Below, piece after piece: positions 43,425 to 54,539 of a DNA stretch of 64,000 bases. The translations under genes and the position numbers were made by a program. Within the stretch, counting starts at the first letter, position 1; every line of letters starts with the position of its first letter. The DNA is from Thereva unica (lineage: Eukaryota; Arthropoda; Insecta; Diptera; Therevidae): positions 21,217,676-21,281,675 of the forward strand of contig OX465286.1 in NCBI GenBank assembly GCA_949987705.1, read 5' to 3'. A model generated the notes under the pieces. The model was not told the DNA's origin. It saw nothing but the letters and a program-made list of their open reading frames with translations, and ran no database searches.

Positions 43425-44431
43425 AAAAGGCAAAACGATTTACGAATTTTTTCATGGAATGTTCGAACTCTGTACAGAACTCGAGCTACACAACATCTGG
43501 CCGATACCCTGTCGAAGTATAAAGCTGACATTACCGCCATTCAGGAGATGAGATGGACAGGGAATGGTGTTTTGCAAAAACCTTTCCTATTCTCCTCTAT
43601 TCTTCAAACCAAGCTTACTACTAGACATTGCACCATGAACTGTACGACATGACGGACTGGTAGTACAAAGGGTTACACCTAAGCTTGGTTTTTTCATATA
43701 AAAAAAAAAAAAATGACTTATATTACAGCTGTCATACAAAACACCATGTTCTCGGAGTAGGCTTTATGGTCAGCAAAAGAATGAAGACTACCATTATCGG
43801 CTTTATAGCAATAAACGAAAGGCTATGCACCCTTCGTGTGCGAGGTAAATTTAAGAACATCAGCCTCATAAACGTTCACGCACCTACAGAAGAGTCCCCG
43901 GATGATGATAAAGAAGAATTCTTCGAATTAGTTGAACGGGAACTTAATGCCTGCCCCAGGTATGATGTAAAAATCATACTGGGAGATCTGAACGCCAAAG
44001 TAGGTCGGGAGCCCATGTACAGGCAATATGTCGGCAACCACAGCTTGCATGAAAACACTAATGACAATGGACAGCGAGTTGTAGAGATGGCAGCAAGTAA
44101 GAACTTGGTCGTTGCAAGTACTAGATTTGCGCGTAAAGGTATCCATAAACCCACCTGGGTATCTCCTGATGGAGTCACTCGCAACCAAATAGATCATGTG
44201 TTGATAGACCGCCGCCACCTTTCGGGTCTGATGACGGTACGAACGTACCGAGGCGCCAACTTCGACTCGGATCACTATCTTGTTGGTATGGTGTTCCGAG
44301 AGCGCATCACAACGCTGAAAAGCTTTGTATCCGCTGATCAGGCTCGAATCAACACAGCTGCACTACGCAATGAAATGGCAAAGAAACAGCTACGGTCATG
44401 CATTAGAACTCGCCCTAAGTCCTGGGGATGA
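43425..44431 (+). pseudogene. RTE endonuclease domain, split by insertion
   Basis: Before the insertion: FSWNVRTLYRTRATQHLADT, then KADITAIQEMRWTGNG, holding the catalytic Asn and Glu. After it: LINVHAPTEESPDDDKEEFF, KIILGDLNAKVGREPM, NGQRVVEMAASKNLVVAST, WVSPDGVTRNQIDHVLID and FDSDHYLVGMVF, the remaining AP endonuclease catalytic blocks. The LINE insertion lies between the EMRW and the HHVLGVGFMVSK blocks and removes little. The frame shifts near 44330. Confidence 0.8.
43581..43713 (+). mobile_element. Jockey-like LINE 3' end insertion
   Basis: Contains CTAGACATTGCACCATGAAC, then GACGGACTGGTAGTACAAAG and a 14-base A-run: the plus-strand form of the 3' UTR family. The flanking host sequence is A-rich on both sides (TGCAAAAA before, A-run after), consistent with priming into an A/T target. 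Only the last about 130 bp were copied. Confidence 0.8.
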
Positions 44432-46431
44432 GATGCCGGGCGTCGACGAGAACAGGACCCGCCTTAAAAATACTGTCATTAGTACTGCTGATTCCATCTT
44501 AGGCAGAAGTCGTAAAGATCGGAACGAATGGTTCGATAATGAATGCAAGCTGGCCATGCAGCAGTCTCAGAGAACACGGGCACGCGAAGAGAACTATAAA
44601 GAGCTCAGAAAAGAAGAAAAGAGAATTCACAGACGAAAAAAGGAAACCTGGGAAAAAATCGCGTCTGTGAGCTAGAACAGTACAGAGAACGACGGCCGCA
44701 CTAGGCGCGGGAGTTCTACCAAAGAGTCCGAAGTATGACGCAATTCACACCACGTTGCACATACTGCAAGGACAAAGAAGGGAATCTGATCACCGATCCT
44801 AAAGGCATCTTGGAGCGATGGGAAGAGCACTTTCATGAATTGCTAAATGGCGAGCTAACTGAGGATTCGGAGGCTCCACCAATATCTGATGATAATGCTA
44901 TGCTGCCGCCACCAAGCATAGAAGACGTTAGCAGAGCCATCAGCCGGCTCAAAAACATCAAGGCCTCGGGTGCAGACGGCATCGCAGCGGAGCTGATTAA
45001 ATATGGAGGGCCTACATTACACCAAGCGATTCATGAATTAATTGTGCAAGTATGGGAGCAGGAAGTGATGCCAGAAGCCTGGAGAAAAGGCATCCTCTGC
45101 CCGGTACACAAAAAAGGAGATATCACAGCGTGCACAAATTATCGCGGTATAACGTTGTTGAGTACCGTGTATAAGATATTCTCCGCTATCCTACAAAACA
45201 GGATGGCCCAATACGCCAGAAACATAATAGGCCATTACCAGTGTGGCTTCAGCCCAGGCAAATCAACGACTGATCACATTTTCACATTGAGGCAGGCTAT
45301 GGAAAAATGTCTAGAGTTTCAAAACTCAATTCAACACCTCTTCATAGACTTTAAAGCCGCCTATGATAGCATAGCCAGGGTAGAACTCTACAAAGCCATG
45401 AGAGAATTCGGCGTCCCCAACAAACTGACAAGACTATGTAGGTTGACCATGATCAATGTGTCAAGCCAAGTAAAGGTATCCGGAACACTGTCCAGACTAA
45501 TCAACATCTATAATGGACTCCGACAAGGGGACGGTCTGGCCTGCCTCCTTTTCAACCTGGCGTTGGAGAAAGTGATCCGAGATTTGGGCGTGACATCAAG
45601 GGGTACAATCCTCCACAAGTACACCCAATTACTGGCTTACGCAGACGACATTGACATCATTGGAAGAACAACAACAGCTGTACAAGAAGCTTTCACTCAG
45701 ATTGAGCAAGCGGCAGGAAATCTGGGACTGCACATTAACGAAAGCAAAACAAAGTACATGGTGGCCTCGTCTGGAAGAACACCTAACATTGGTCCCACAA
45801 TCAAGGTAGCGGAACATGAGTTTGACGTGGTAAAATCATTTACCTACCTTGGGTCAATAGTAGCAGCCGACAATAGCATGGAACCAGAAATACACGCACG
45901 ACTGCTAAAAGCCAACAAAGCCTACTATAGTCTGTCAAGGCTCTTCAAATCCAAATATCTAACCATAACGTCTAAACTTTTACTATATAAGACGATGGTC
46001 TTACCCGTTCTCACATATGCATCCGAAACGTGGGTGCTTAGCAAAAAGCACTCAAACCTCTTGGGCGTGTTTGAGAGGAAAATACTTCGGAGGATTGTTG
46101 GCCCCGTATGTGAGGAAGGACGATTCCGGAGACTCTACAATGACGAGATCTACGAGCGCTATCGCGACATAGATGTTGTGAAAAAATAAAGCTCGGTAGG
46201 CTCCGGTGGGCAGGGCATCTAGCTCGTATGAGTGAAGATGAGCCTGCTCGGAAAGTTCTCTGCGGTAAGACCTATGGGGTGCGACAGCGAGGGAGGCCCA
46301 ACCTTCGCTGGAACGATGGTGTGGACCAGGACGCTCAGAGTTTAGGGATGCCAAACTGGATGACATCGGCTCAGAATCGGGACCGGTGGAGAGAACAGTT
46401 GCGCGAGGCCAGGACCGGATCCCGGTTGTAG
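44325..46431 (+). pseudogene. RTE reverse transcriptase, frameshifted
   Basis: The linker (44325-44675) has NEWFDNECKLAMQQSQ. The main frame (44735-46189) has the RT blocks: RLKNIKASGADGIAAELI, CPVHKKGDITACTNYRGITL, HYQCGFSPGKSTTDHIF, LFIDFKAAYDSI (Asp), GLRQGDGLACLLFNLAL, LLAYADDIDIIGRT (YADD catalytic pair near 45635), HINESKTKYM, then VKSFTYLGSIVA. The tail frame (to 46431) has RLRWAGHLARMSEDEPARKV and GRPNLRWNDGVDQD. A one-base insertion in an A-run near 46186 divides the last two. Confidence 0.88.
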
Positions 46432-46576
46432 AGCCGTTAAAGAAGAGAAGAAATTGAATATTTGAAGTGAAGTAAAACTTGAAGTGAGCTATTCAACAAC
46501 TGTATAATTTGAAAAAATAAAAATATCGTTACACGTTGTAGTGTTGCACACTTAGCAAGACCAAGAACAAGACATA

Positions 46577-47133
46577 CCCAGTAGGAATTCTAGGAAGGCC
46601 TTACCGATGGAGCACTGAAATAAGTACTCATCTGATAAGGGGTACCCTTTATTTTCTTGGTGCTAGATGAGCCCTTACAAACCCCATTACAAGAGAAGGC
46701 AGATGGTAAGGTGTAGTCCAGCATTATACCCAAACAAGTGAGAATCTGCCCGATGACTCAAGGGAGCTTTCCTGGAGTTTTCATAAATTTTATAGAAAAA
46801 AAGAAAACGGGCAATTATATTCGTCGACATAAAATGCGACATTAGCATACTCAATAGCCCGGCTCTCATTCGATACGGAGGACAAGCAGCTTTGGAGAAG
46901 TGGAGAATTTAGTTGGGGGACTGCTTAGGTAAAGCCACTCTCGGGCTTGGAAAAAAAAGGCATTTGTAAAAGATGAAAATAATAAAAGCATTTCGACACC
47001 GGATCACATATTCACAGGCGCCCATGAAGATCTCTTTTTGCAATGTTCTATTTGCTGCCTTACTATACCCCTTACAGATGAGCAGTTCTATAAGTACTCT
47101 AAGGTAAGTACTAAAGTAAGGCCTTACCCCCTA
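46577..47133. mobile_element. MITE left half, CCCAGTAGGA end
   Basis: Begins CCCAGTAGGAATTCTAGG, with GGCCTTACC and AAGTACT motifs in the interior, as in the element at 19973. The matching inverse end lies at 52747, on the far side of a BEL element. TA flanks both outer ends. The BEL sequence starts near CCCCCTATG at 47127-47136. Confidence 0.65.
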
Positions 47134-47323
47134 TGTGAAAAATTGGATGAGCCTTCTGGCAACCCGTAAAAATTTTACCGTCAAAATTCGTTAACTATAA
47201 TTAAAACCAGTCTTTGTTATCTAGCGAGCGCGAGCGATTCAAGATTCAAGCGAAATTGTTAAATAATTATAATTGTTAAATAAAATTCAGTCTAATATAA
47301 CCCGCGAGTTTCAATTTTCGACA
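47134..47323 (+). repeat. BEL 5' LTR (left edge inferred)
   Basis: Ends ...TTCGACA at 47323, directly before the primer-binding site. A TGTGAAA start at 47134 would give about 190 bp. GAGCGCGAGCGATTC and TAAATAAAATTCAG (AATAAA-type) lie in the expected order. No second LTR exists here for checking. Confidence 0.5.
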
Positions 47324-47343
47324 TTGGTGCCGAAACCCGGGAA
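47324..47343 (+). other. BEL primer-binding site
   Basis: TTGGTGCCGAAACCCGGGAA directly follows the LTR end, the form of a tRNA 3'-end-complementary site used to start minus-strand cDNA. The exact tRNA was not identified. Confidence 0.7.
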
Positions 47344-47403
47344 TTAAAGTTGAAAAAATAGATAAAGAAAATATTAATAGCGAACAAAGAGAGTGCATAC
47401 ATC

Positions 47404-48324
47404 ATGGAAATCGCAAACCGTTCTGTCCTACGTTGCCAAGTGACAAAGATTGTGAAAAGTGCCACAGAGTATTTAAATTCACCTGAAAATCAAATTAAAG
47501 ACGAAAATGTCGACAAATTCGAGGCTATCGAAGAAGATCTAGTGGTTTTCTTGGAGCGGCTGAAGGTCGCTAAAGAAGGTTTAGATGCGTCGAACTTAGC
47601 GATAGGGGTCACCTTGAAAACGGAAGACTACGTCAAGGAATGCGAAGGAGTAGCGGAATATACGGACAAAGCAATAAGCGTTCTCGCTCGTTTGGAGCAA
47701 CGTCTAAAAAAGCTTAAGCAACGCCAAGGTAGCACAGATACCAGCAATGCAATGCCAAACAATATAAATGATAACCAGCGTGGAACATCTTCTATTAAAT
47801 TACCAAAACTTGCATTAATTAAATTTTCCGGCGAACACAAAGATTGACTGCCATTTTGGGAGCAATATAAAACCGCCATCCATGAGAACTCAGCCCTTAA
47901 CGAGTCCGAGAAATTTAATTACCTCAAATCATTATTATCTGGGAAAGCAGCAGAGTCTATTGCAGGCTTTACACCCACTCAGGATTGCTATGTTGCCGCA
48001 ATATCACTATTAATCGAAGAATACGGTGACACAGAGAAAATTATTGACAAAAATGTACAGCAGCTCATGTCGCTATCACCGGTTTCTTCTCGTTACGATG
48101 TTCTTGGCTTGAGGCGCCTCTACAATGTCGTAATGTGCAGTTCACGATCTCTTACTGCATTACACGTACCCCCTTCGCATTACTTCATCCTGCTCAAGTC
48201 AGTACTGCTAAAGTGCATACCGCATGAACTGAGGCTGGAATTCTACCGCCATCAAGAGACGCATGCTGAGGAAAAATCAAGTGAAGTAAACAGTGATAAG
48301 GAAAGTGTGTGTTATCAACAATAG
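47404..48324 (+). pseudogene. BEL/Pao gag with a premature stop
   Basis: ATG at 47404 follows the leader. The N-terminus is helical and Lys/Glu-rich, with a coiled-coil-like KAISVLARLEQRLKKLKQR stretch, then LPKLALIKFSGEHKD. TGA at 47845-47847 replaces what should be a Trp codon before LPFWEQYKTAIHENSALNES, after which the same frame continues KFNYLKSLLSGKAAESIAGF. Gag would assemble the particle. The zinc knuckles follow in another frame. Confidence 0.8.
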
Positions 48325-49560
48325 TTCCGTGGATTTTGGTGACACTACGGTCAAAGGTATTCTCAGTTTTTTAAAAAGGGAAGTCGAGTCTTTGGAAAAG
48401 GCTGGAACTTCAAAGCGATCGCCTTCTTCGTCTTCGCCAAAAGCTCATCTCACTACGGCAGGGCTACTCACACCAGCGAAATTCGAATGTTATTTCTGCA
48501 AATCAACAGAACATACAACCCAACGTTGCAACTCTTATCATACTGTAGCTCAAAGAAAGGAGCTTTTAAGGCAAGAAGGTCGATGTTTTCGGTGCACGAG
48601 GAAAGGCCATAATTCTAGAGATTGCCTAAATCAAAACAACATACGATGCAATAATTGCAATGGTAAGCATGCCACTTCGGTTTGCGAAAAGGAAACAAAG
48701 GAGAAAGTGAAACCTGGTTTAATTGCATCAACAAAACAATTCACAGCGAATCTATGCTCAACTGCTACGAGTCAAACAAAAACAGTTTATTTGCAAACGG
48801 CTTGTGTTTTAGCATCAGCGGCAAATGGTGAAGTTAAAAATTCCTTATTAATACGTGTAATTTTAGATGGAGGCAGTCAAAGGTCTTATATAAGAGAAGA
48901 AATTGTTAAAAAACTTGGACTAAATGTCATCGACACCGTGGAAATGAGGATTCTGCCATTCGGAAGTTCCAGTTCAAAAAAGGGCCCCACAAGGTCATTT
49001 AAGCGTGTAAGCGTTGTATTAAAATCCCAGTATGACAATCGCTTTGTTTCATTTTTAGCTCCCACAAGGAAAAGGAAACATACAATCATGAATGCTGGAA
49101 ACCTTCCGAGGAAGCATTCTCGAGTTTGGAAGCATTCCCTTCCGTGCTCTAGTTCATATTCTTTTTATCCATCCATGTCATTGGATGGAAGACTAAGAAT
49201 GAAGCTTTTGCGGAAATAAAATTCAAAAAATTCTCTATACCTTCTCTGGGCAACGAACAGGAAGGCTTCCTTATTCCTACCAATAGGAAGCATTCTCAAT
49301 TTTCCTTGTGGGCTATTGTAGTTCCGGAAATATGTGCTGATGTTTTAGTTGCGCCATCAGGTAAATCGTCAGTTTTTGCAAATTATGTATTAGCAGACAG
49401 TTGTGGACTTCTTGAACCAGAAAAGGGAATAAATGTGTTAATAGGTGCTGATATTTATTGGAGTGTAGTCCTTCAAAATTCTGTGCATTTGACTGACAAT
49501 TTAGTCGCGATAGAAACGGTGTTTGGTTGGACTATACAAGGGCCTTCTGTCGAAGCATAA
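48293..49560 (+). pseudogene. BEL zinc knuckles and protease, interrupted
   Basis: CYFCKSTEHTTQRC and CFRCTRKGHNSRDC with CNNCNGKHATSVC are the BEL gag zinc fingers. The aspartic protease follows at VILDGGSQRSYIREEIV; its catalytic D-S/T-G is changed to DGG. At about 49058-49308 foreign sequence with repeated GGAAGCATTC breaks the domain; it resumes VPEICADVLVAPSGK. A second frame then gives LLEPEKGINVLIGADIYWSV, FGWTIQGP. Confidence 0.75.
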
Positions 49561-51782
49561 TAGTTGAAGAAAGCTCTGCGTCAGCTATATCAGCTGCGGT
49601 CTTACATTCGTGTTCTTTTACCGAATCTGATTGTGAAAATTTCTGGAAATTAGAGACTATTGGAATTTCTGCTGACAATGAAGAAATTAAATATAGTGAT
49701 TTCAGCGACTATACTCGAAAAGGTGAAGAACGATATGAGTGCTCTTTATTATGGACAAAATTTGGAGTTGGAATTGATAGTCACAGAAGTGGAGCTTTCA
49801 AAAGATTTGAAAGGCTTGTACGCAAATTGACAACAGATCGTGACAAGTTTATGGAGTATGATAGAGCTATGTGGGAGTTAATTTCGACTGGTGTAGCGGA
49901 AAGAATCGACGAGAATATTAGTTTGGTGAATTCTAAATATTATATGCCGCATCGTCCCGTGTACCGAAGTGATAAGACAACGACACCACTGCGCATCGTG
50001 TTTGATGCATCAGCCAGAACAGGACACAATTTATCACTAAACGAGCATTTACATAAAGGACCTAATCTATTACCCGACGTCTTGAATATTTTGTTGAACT
50101 TTCGCGTAGGAAGAATTGCATTGGTCGCAGATATAGAGAAGGCGTTTTTACAGCTTTCTTTGATAGAAAAGCATCGAGACACACATCGTTTTTTTTGGTT
50201 TGAGCGAAGAGTGGACAACCCGTGTGATCTCCTTAAGGTTGCTGTTTTTAGGATGACTCGCGTCACATTTGGTATAGCTTGCAGCCCTTTCTTGCTGTGT
50301 GGAACCTTGAGGAAGCATTTCGACATGGAATCAAAGGATTTTACATCAACTTGTGAATTATTAATGAGATCATTCTATATGGATGATTTGATTTTAAGTG
50401 TTGAAGATCTCGATTTTGCTTTTCAGTTTTATAAAGAGACCCGTCAGATTATTCAGCGAGCTTCAATGAACATTCGTAAGTGGACTTCCAATAATTCCAA
50501 ATTAATTGCTAAATTTGAGGAAAAGTTGGAACCTCCTCCCACTCAAAAGGTATTGGGTTTGATTTGGAATCGTTTTCCCGATGAAGTAGTCGTCGACCTT
50601 GAGCGAACTCGCAAGATGACATCAGTGAACTCTACGAAAAGAAATATACTCCAATTATTGGCTACAATATATGATCCATTAGGTATACTTGGACCTTTTA
50701 CTGTAAAGTTAAAGCTTCTTTTCCAGGAAACTTGGCGTTTGAATGTGGGATGGGATGAGGCGATTCCATCCAATTTGCAAACAATTTGGAACCAGTGCCA
50801 CACAAGTTTGGAGGACTTAACAGAGGTTGCAGTGCCTCGATACATATTTAAGCCGTTTCCTGCCATCGCACCTCTAAAATGCAACACGAACGAACTTACA
50901 CTACCTAAGTTGGAACTAACTGCCGCCCTGATTGCTGCGCGACTATCACAATATATACAGAAGCATTTGAACTTGTGCTTTGAATCAACATATTTGTGGA
51001 CAGATTCTAAGATTACGCTATACTGGATAAAAAATGATAAGCGAAAGTACCAGTCATATGTAATTAATCGTGTTCGAGAGATTCGTCAGCTAACAGCAAG
51101 GACAAATGGGAATCATTGCCCAGGTTCGGATAACCCTGCCGATCTGTTGACTCGTGGAATTAATGGAAAAACCTTAATCAGCTCACCCATTTGGTTTAGC
51201 GGACCGCAATGGTTATCGGACTCTATTGATAATTGGCCTCAATCTGATATTAACGTTAGCAATTTTGATAATTTATTATGCTTGCAGGTTGCAGTCGCTA
51301 AGGAGGATACTGTGGCTTTTGAGCCATTATTCAATCTGGAAAATTTTAGCAGCTATAACAGAGTTCTTCGTGTAACAGCGTATGCGCTTCGATTCATCGC
51401 GCATCTTAAGAAAAGTCAAGTTCAGCCAAATCATCTTACTGGACAGGAGCTAGAGTATGCAGAGAAATTTTGGATTAAGTCTATACAAGCAGCTGCGTTT
51501 AAGGACGAAGTAAAAGCTTTGCGGAACTCGAGGGAAATACCCAAAAGTTCATCGATTTTAACGTTTAATGTGATCATGGATGAAGATGGCATCCTCCGAG
51601 TAGGAAGTAGATTAGAGAAAGCAGATTTTACCTACAACGAATGCTTCCCGATTATTCTTCCTACGCATTCTCATTTTACTAAATTACTTACCAAGGAAGC
51701 TCATGAACGAAGTCTTCATAGCGGAGTGAACGCAACTTTAGCACGAGTACGAGAAAGATTCTGGATTATTAAAGCGCGCAGT
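49527..51782 (+). pseudogene. BEL/Pao reverse transcriptase and RNase H
   Basis: A long frame of about 750 codons. RT blocks: YYMPHRPVYR, LRIVFDASARTGHNLSLNE, GRIALVADIEKAFLQL (Asp), FGIACSPFLLCGTL, SFYMDDLILSV (YMDD near 50375), KVLGLIWNRFPDE. RNase H is incomplete: VPRYIFKPF jumps to IAPLKCNTNELTLPKLELTA, losing the first catalytic Asp segment; the later LWTDSKITLYWI and NPADLLTRG blocks remain. The integrase H-H pair (HERSLHSGVNATL) ends the frame. A one-base deletion near 51780 then shifts the frame. Confidence 0.88.
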
Positions 51783-52641
51783 TAAAGCTATAGTTAAAGG
51801 TTGCGTAATATGTCAGCGTTATCGCGGCAAGCCAGCGTCGCAGCCATTTGCCCCTTTACCTAGAGAAAGATTGAGTGCATCGAGACCGTTCGAAACTACC
51901 GGACTGGATTTTGCGGGCCCTCTGTATGTAAAAGCTGCTAAAGAAGGTGGGACTACAAAAGTGTACATTCTGCTACTTACTTGTTCTGTAGTTCGTGCCG
52001 TTCATCTCGAACTCGTGAATGCCCTAGATACCGAGTCTTGCTTATCGGCTTTGCGACGATTTTTCGCTCGGCGAGGAATACCACGCATCATTATATCAGA
52101 CAATGCACGTACATTTAAGAGAGCTTCACTGGAGTTAAGGCAACTGGGAGATATTATTTATTCAGAGAAAATACAAGAATTTGCAGCTAATAGCGGAGTT
52201 TCATGGAAGTTTATCGTAGAGCGGGCCCCATGGTGGGGGGGTTTCTGGGAGCACCTTGTTAAAAGTGTGAAAGATGTGTTAAAGACGACTATTGGTAAGG
52301 CCATATTAAATTTTGACCAACTATATACCCTGTTGGCAGAGGCAGAGCAAGTAATCAACGCTAGACCGCTAACTTATATTAGTGATGATCCGTTAGATCT
52401 ATCGCCGTTGACGCCAGCCCATTTCTTGTTAGGCGTTTATCCTTCATCAGTAGCGATGGGATTCGGCGTAATGTCGGATACGAAGATTCGTGAGAAGTGG
52501 AGAGCCAGACTTAAATTAACTTCTGCATTTTTTCGTCGTTTTAAAACTGAATATTTACAGCGTCTACGTTCCGCTCATCATTCTAATTTCAGATTTTCTT
52601 CAGATGTCAAGATAGGAGATGTGGTAATTGTACCCCTATGA
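51783..52641 (+). pseudogene. BEL/Pao integrase, C-terminally truncated
   Basis: After the frameshift, CVICQRYRGKPASQPF gives the zinc-binding C-C pair. The DDE core has D in TTGLDFAGPLYVK, D in IIISDNARTFKRASLE and E in GGFWEHLVKSVKDVLK, all present. VINARPLTYISDD and SPLTPAHFLLG follow. The C-terminal (DUF5641-type) domain starts KIGDVVIV and stops at PL, where homology ends. The usual SW-K-L-G tail is missing. Confidence 0.85.
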
Positions 52642-52747
52642 CATCGTGTGTAAAAGTAAGCACTTCTGTAAAAGGGTGTGGTAAGGCCTACCCCTTACCA
52701 GTAAGTGCTGATTTCAGTACTTCTGTAAGCTTACCGGTCCTACTAGG
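52642..52747. mobile_element. MITE right half, CCTAGTAGGA end
   Basis: GGTAAGGCCTACCCCTTACC and GTACTTCTGTAAGCTTACCG lead to an end TACTAGG at 52747, the inverse of CCTAGTAGGACC. It pairs with the left end at 46577; TA follows. Outside both ends are AGAACAAGAACAAGACA-type repeats. Confidence 0.65.
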
Positions 52748-53222
52748 TAGTTATGCTTGCCAGAACAAGAACAAGACAGACTGAACAAGAACAAGACAAG
52801 ACTATATTGGTCTTGTTTTGTTCTTGCGTTTGCTCATCACTAACACGTTCAGTTACTCTCATGGGTGGATCTTTTATCTGTACCGCTAGCCATCATACCC
52901 ACATTAACCGGTATTGGTTATATTAGTAGTATCTGAATATTATTTACCGGCAATTAAGTATCAAAGGACTAAATGTGAGTAACGAAAGACAAAAGAAGAC
53001 AAAAGCGTCTGAGTACAATTAATGGAAGTAGGCGGAACATGGCATAGCAATAATAGCAATAAACAACAAACTACAGTAGTCCATATACGTGTAGAAATGG
53101 ATAGATTGAGTGTCGCCACAGCTACTCCCTGCTCAGTGACAGAGTCAGGCCAAGCATTATTACAGAAGGTAACTTCAGTCGGTTGTTTTCAACGACAATA
53201 TGTCTTCAAGTTAGGAGCAACG
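52748..53222. other. No gene; AACAAGA repeats
   Basis: AGAACAAGAACAAGACAG-type repeats run to about 52830 with an inverse copy (TCTTGTTTTGTTCTTG). The rest has no recognised coding sequence. The end at 53170-53222 may continue the gypsy remnant across the MITE. Confidence 0.4.
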
Positions 53223-53459
53223 CAGTGTTGGGCAAAATTCAATCTGATTGATGACTAATGACTAATGATTAAAAACAGTAGTTTGCTATAACTATTAGAG
53301 ATTGGTATTATTATTCTGTTTTATAATACCAATCTCTAATAATTATAGCAGACAACAGTTTTTAATCATTAAACAGAATAATAATACCAATCTCTAATAG
53401 TTATAGCAAACTACTGTTTTTAATCGTAAATCAATCAGATTAAATTTTGCCCAACACTG
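53223..53459. mobile_element. Palindromic hAT-like MITE
   Basis: Ends CAGTGTTGGGCAAAATT and its inverse. GGAGCAACG lies before and GGAGCAAG after, a near-exact 8-bp duplication. The interior is three mutually inverted or repeated copies of an AGAGATTGGTATTATTA unit, so the whole element folds into a long hairpin. It lies at the 3' edge of an antisense gypsy pol. The TIR and duplication size point to hAT. Confidence 0.8.
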
Positions 53460-54520
53460 GGAGCAAGATTAAAGGATAAATCATCTTGGTCTGACGTAGC
53501 ATCAACTTTTTGTATATAAGCGGGTTTCAGTTTAGCGGTGTTGATTGCTTTCTCTTGTCCTTTAATGTTGACCATAAAAACCTTATCAGTTATTCTTTTA
53601 ACTATCTTGTATGGACCCGAAAAATGTGCTTGAAGAGGTTGCTTGTCGGAAGCCGTACGCATAAAAACATACATACGTGCAGGTATGTAAGTCTTTGAGT
53701 ATAAAAATTTTGGTTTAATGTGGTGAGCTGTTGCTGCTGGTCGAATTAGATGTATATACTCCTGAAATTTGTTCAAGTTAAAAGGTTCTACAATTATGTG
53801 ATCATCTAGGTCGCTTTGAAGAAACTGTCCTGGAATTCTCAGTGAAAACCATACAAAAGTTCTGCAGCAGAGCAATCCAGATCTTCTTTATAGCATGTCC
53901 GTAGAGCCAAGAAGAAGCGTGACAAATAAGAGCAGTTTTGAAGGAACGATGCTATCGTTCCATGATGCCGTTGGATTCTGGATGATAAGCGGTAGCATGT
54001 TGATGTTTTGCTCGTAGCAAATTCGTTAGTGACATTCAAATTGGGATCCCTGATCGGTGGTGATCGTCTGCGGTGCACCGAATCTTGAAACCCACGTAGA
54101 ATAGAATGTTGTCGCTGCTACAACAGCCGACATTTATTTTAAAGGTACTGCCTCTGCCCAGCAGGGAAACCTATCAATCATCGTAAGGCAATATCTGAAA
54201 TCTTGGACCTCTGGCATAACTACTAGATCAAGATGAACGTGAGAAAATCATTGGCTAGGCACTGGAATTTTTGACGGAAGGGTTTTAATATGGCGATGTA
54301 TTTTAAAACGTTGGCATGGTGTGCAGTGTTTGGCGCAAACTTTGACGCCTTTTTGCATTCCTGGCCAGATGAACTTTTGCTGTAACTGTTGGTGGCTGTA
54401 AGGTGGGTTTACTGTTCGAATGACACAATCCGTGTACTGTTTGAAAGATTCGTTGACGCAAAGATTTTGGAACATAGGGTCCAATGTATCCTGTTGAAAT
54501 ATCACAGTAAAGCTCTACCG
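53460..54520 (-). pseudogene. Gypsy integrase, frame-broken
   Basis: On minus the zinc domain has YSHQQLQQKFIWPGMQKGV and CAKHCTPCQRFKIHRH (C-C pair). The core is broken, with FATSKTSTCYR and IQRHHGTIASFLQ segments and DLDCSAAELLYG. The C-terminus (53435-53875) has YIPARMYVFMRTASDKQPLQ, FSGPYKIVKRI and INTAKLKPAYIQK, matching the gypsy GPYxIV...LKPAY block. The catalytic Asp residues of the core could not be aligned with confidence. Confidence 0.75.
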
Positions 54521-54539
54521 AGTCGCTGGTTTTAAGTTT

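Larger units (their letters stand above)
43380..46440 (+). mobile_element. RTE-clade LINE, nearly full ORF2, interrupted
   Basis: A plus-strand LINE with endonuclease and RT of the RTE type. It is interrupted early by a jockey-like 3' end (43581-43713) and carries frameshifts near 44330-44430, a stop near 44712 and a one-base A-run frameshift near 46186. The domain order is otherwise complete, so it is among the younger coding copies here. Its 5' end is uncertain. Confidence 0.8.
47134..52641 (+). mobile_element. BEL/Pao LTR retrotransposon lacking its 3' end
   Basis: Plus-strand order: short 5' LTR, primer-binding site, gag, protease, RT, RNase H, integrase. The copy stops inside the integrase C-terminal domain, and no PPT or 3' LTR follows; the sequence goes directly into the MITE right half. 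CCCCTATG occurs at both junctions (about 47129 and 52633), suggesting that the 3' end was removed by a deletion at short homology or that the junctions are a target duplication. Coding frames have few lesions. Confidence 0.85.

Noticed and set aside
46577..52747. Reading the BEL plus MITE ends as one giant DNA transposon (Maverick/Polinton type)
   Set aside because: The contents are a standard BEL gag-pol in one orientation with PBS and LTR; no Polinton genes are present.
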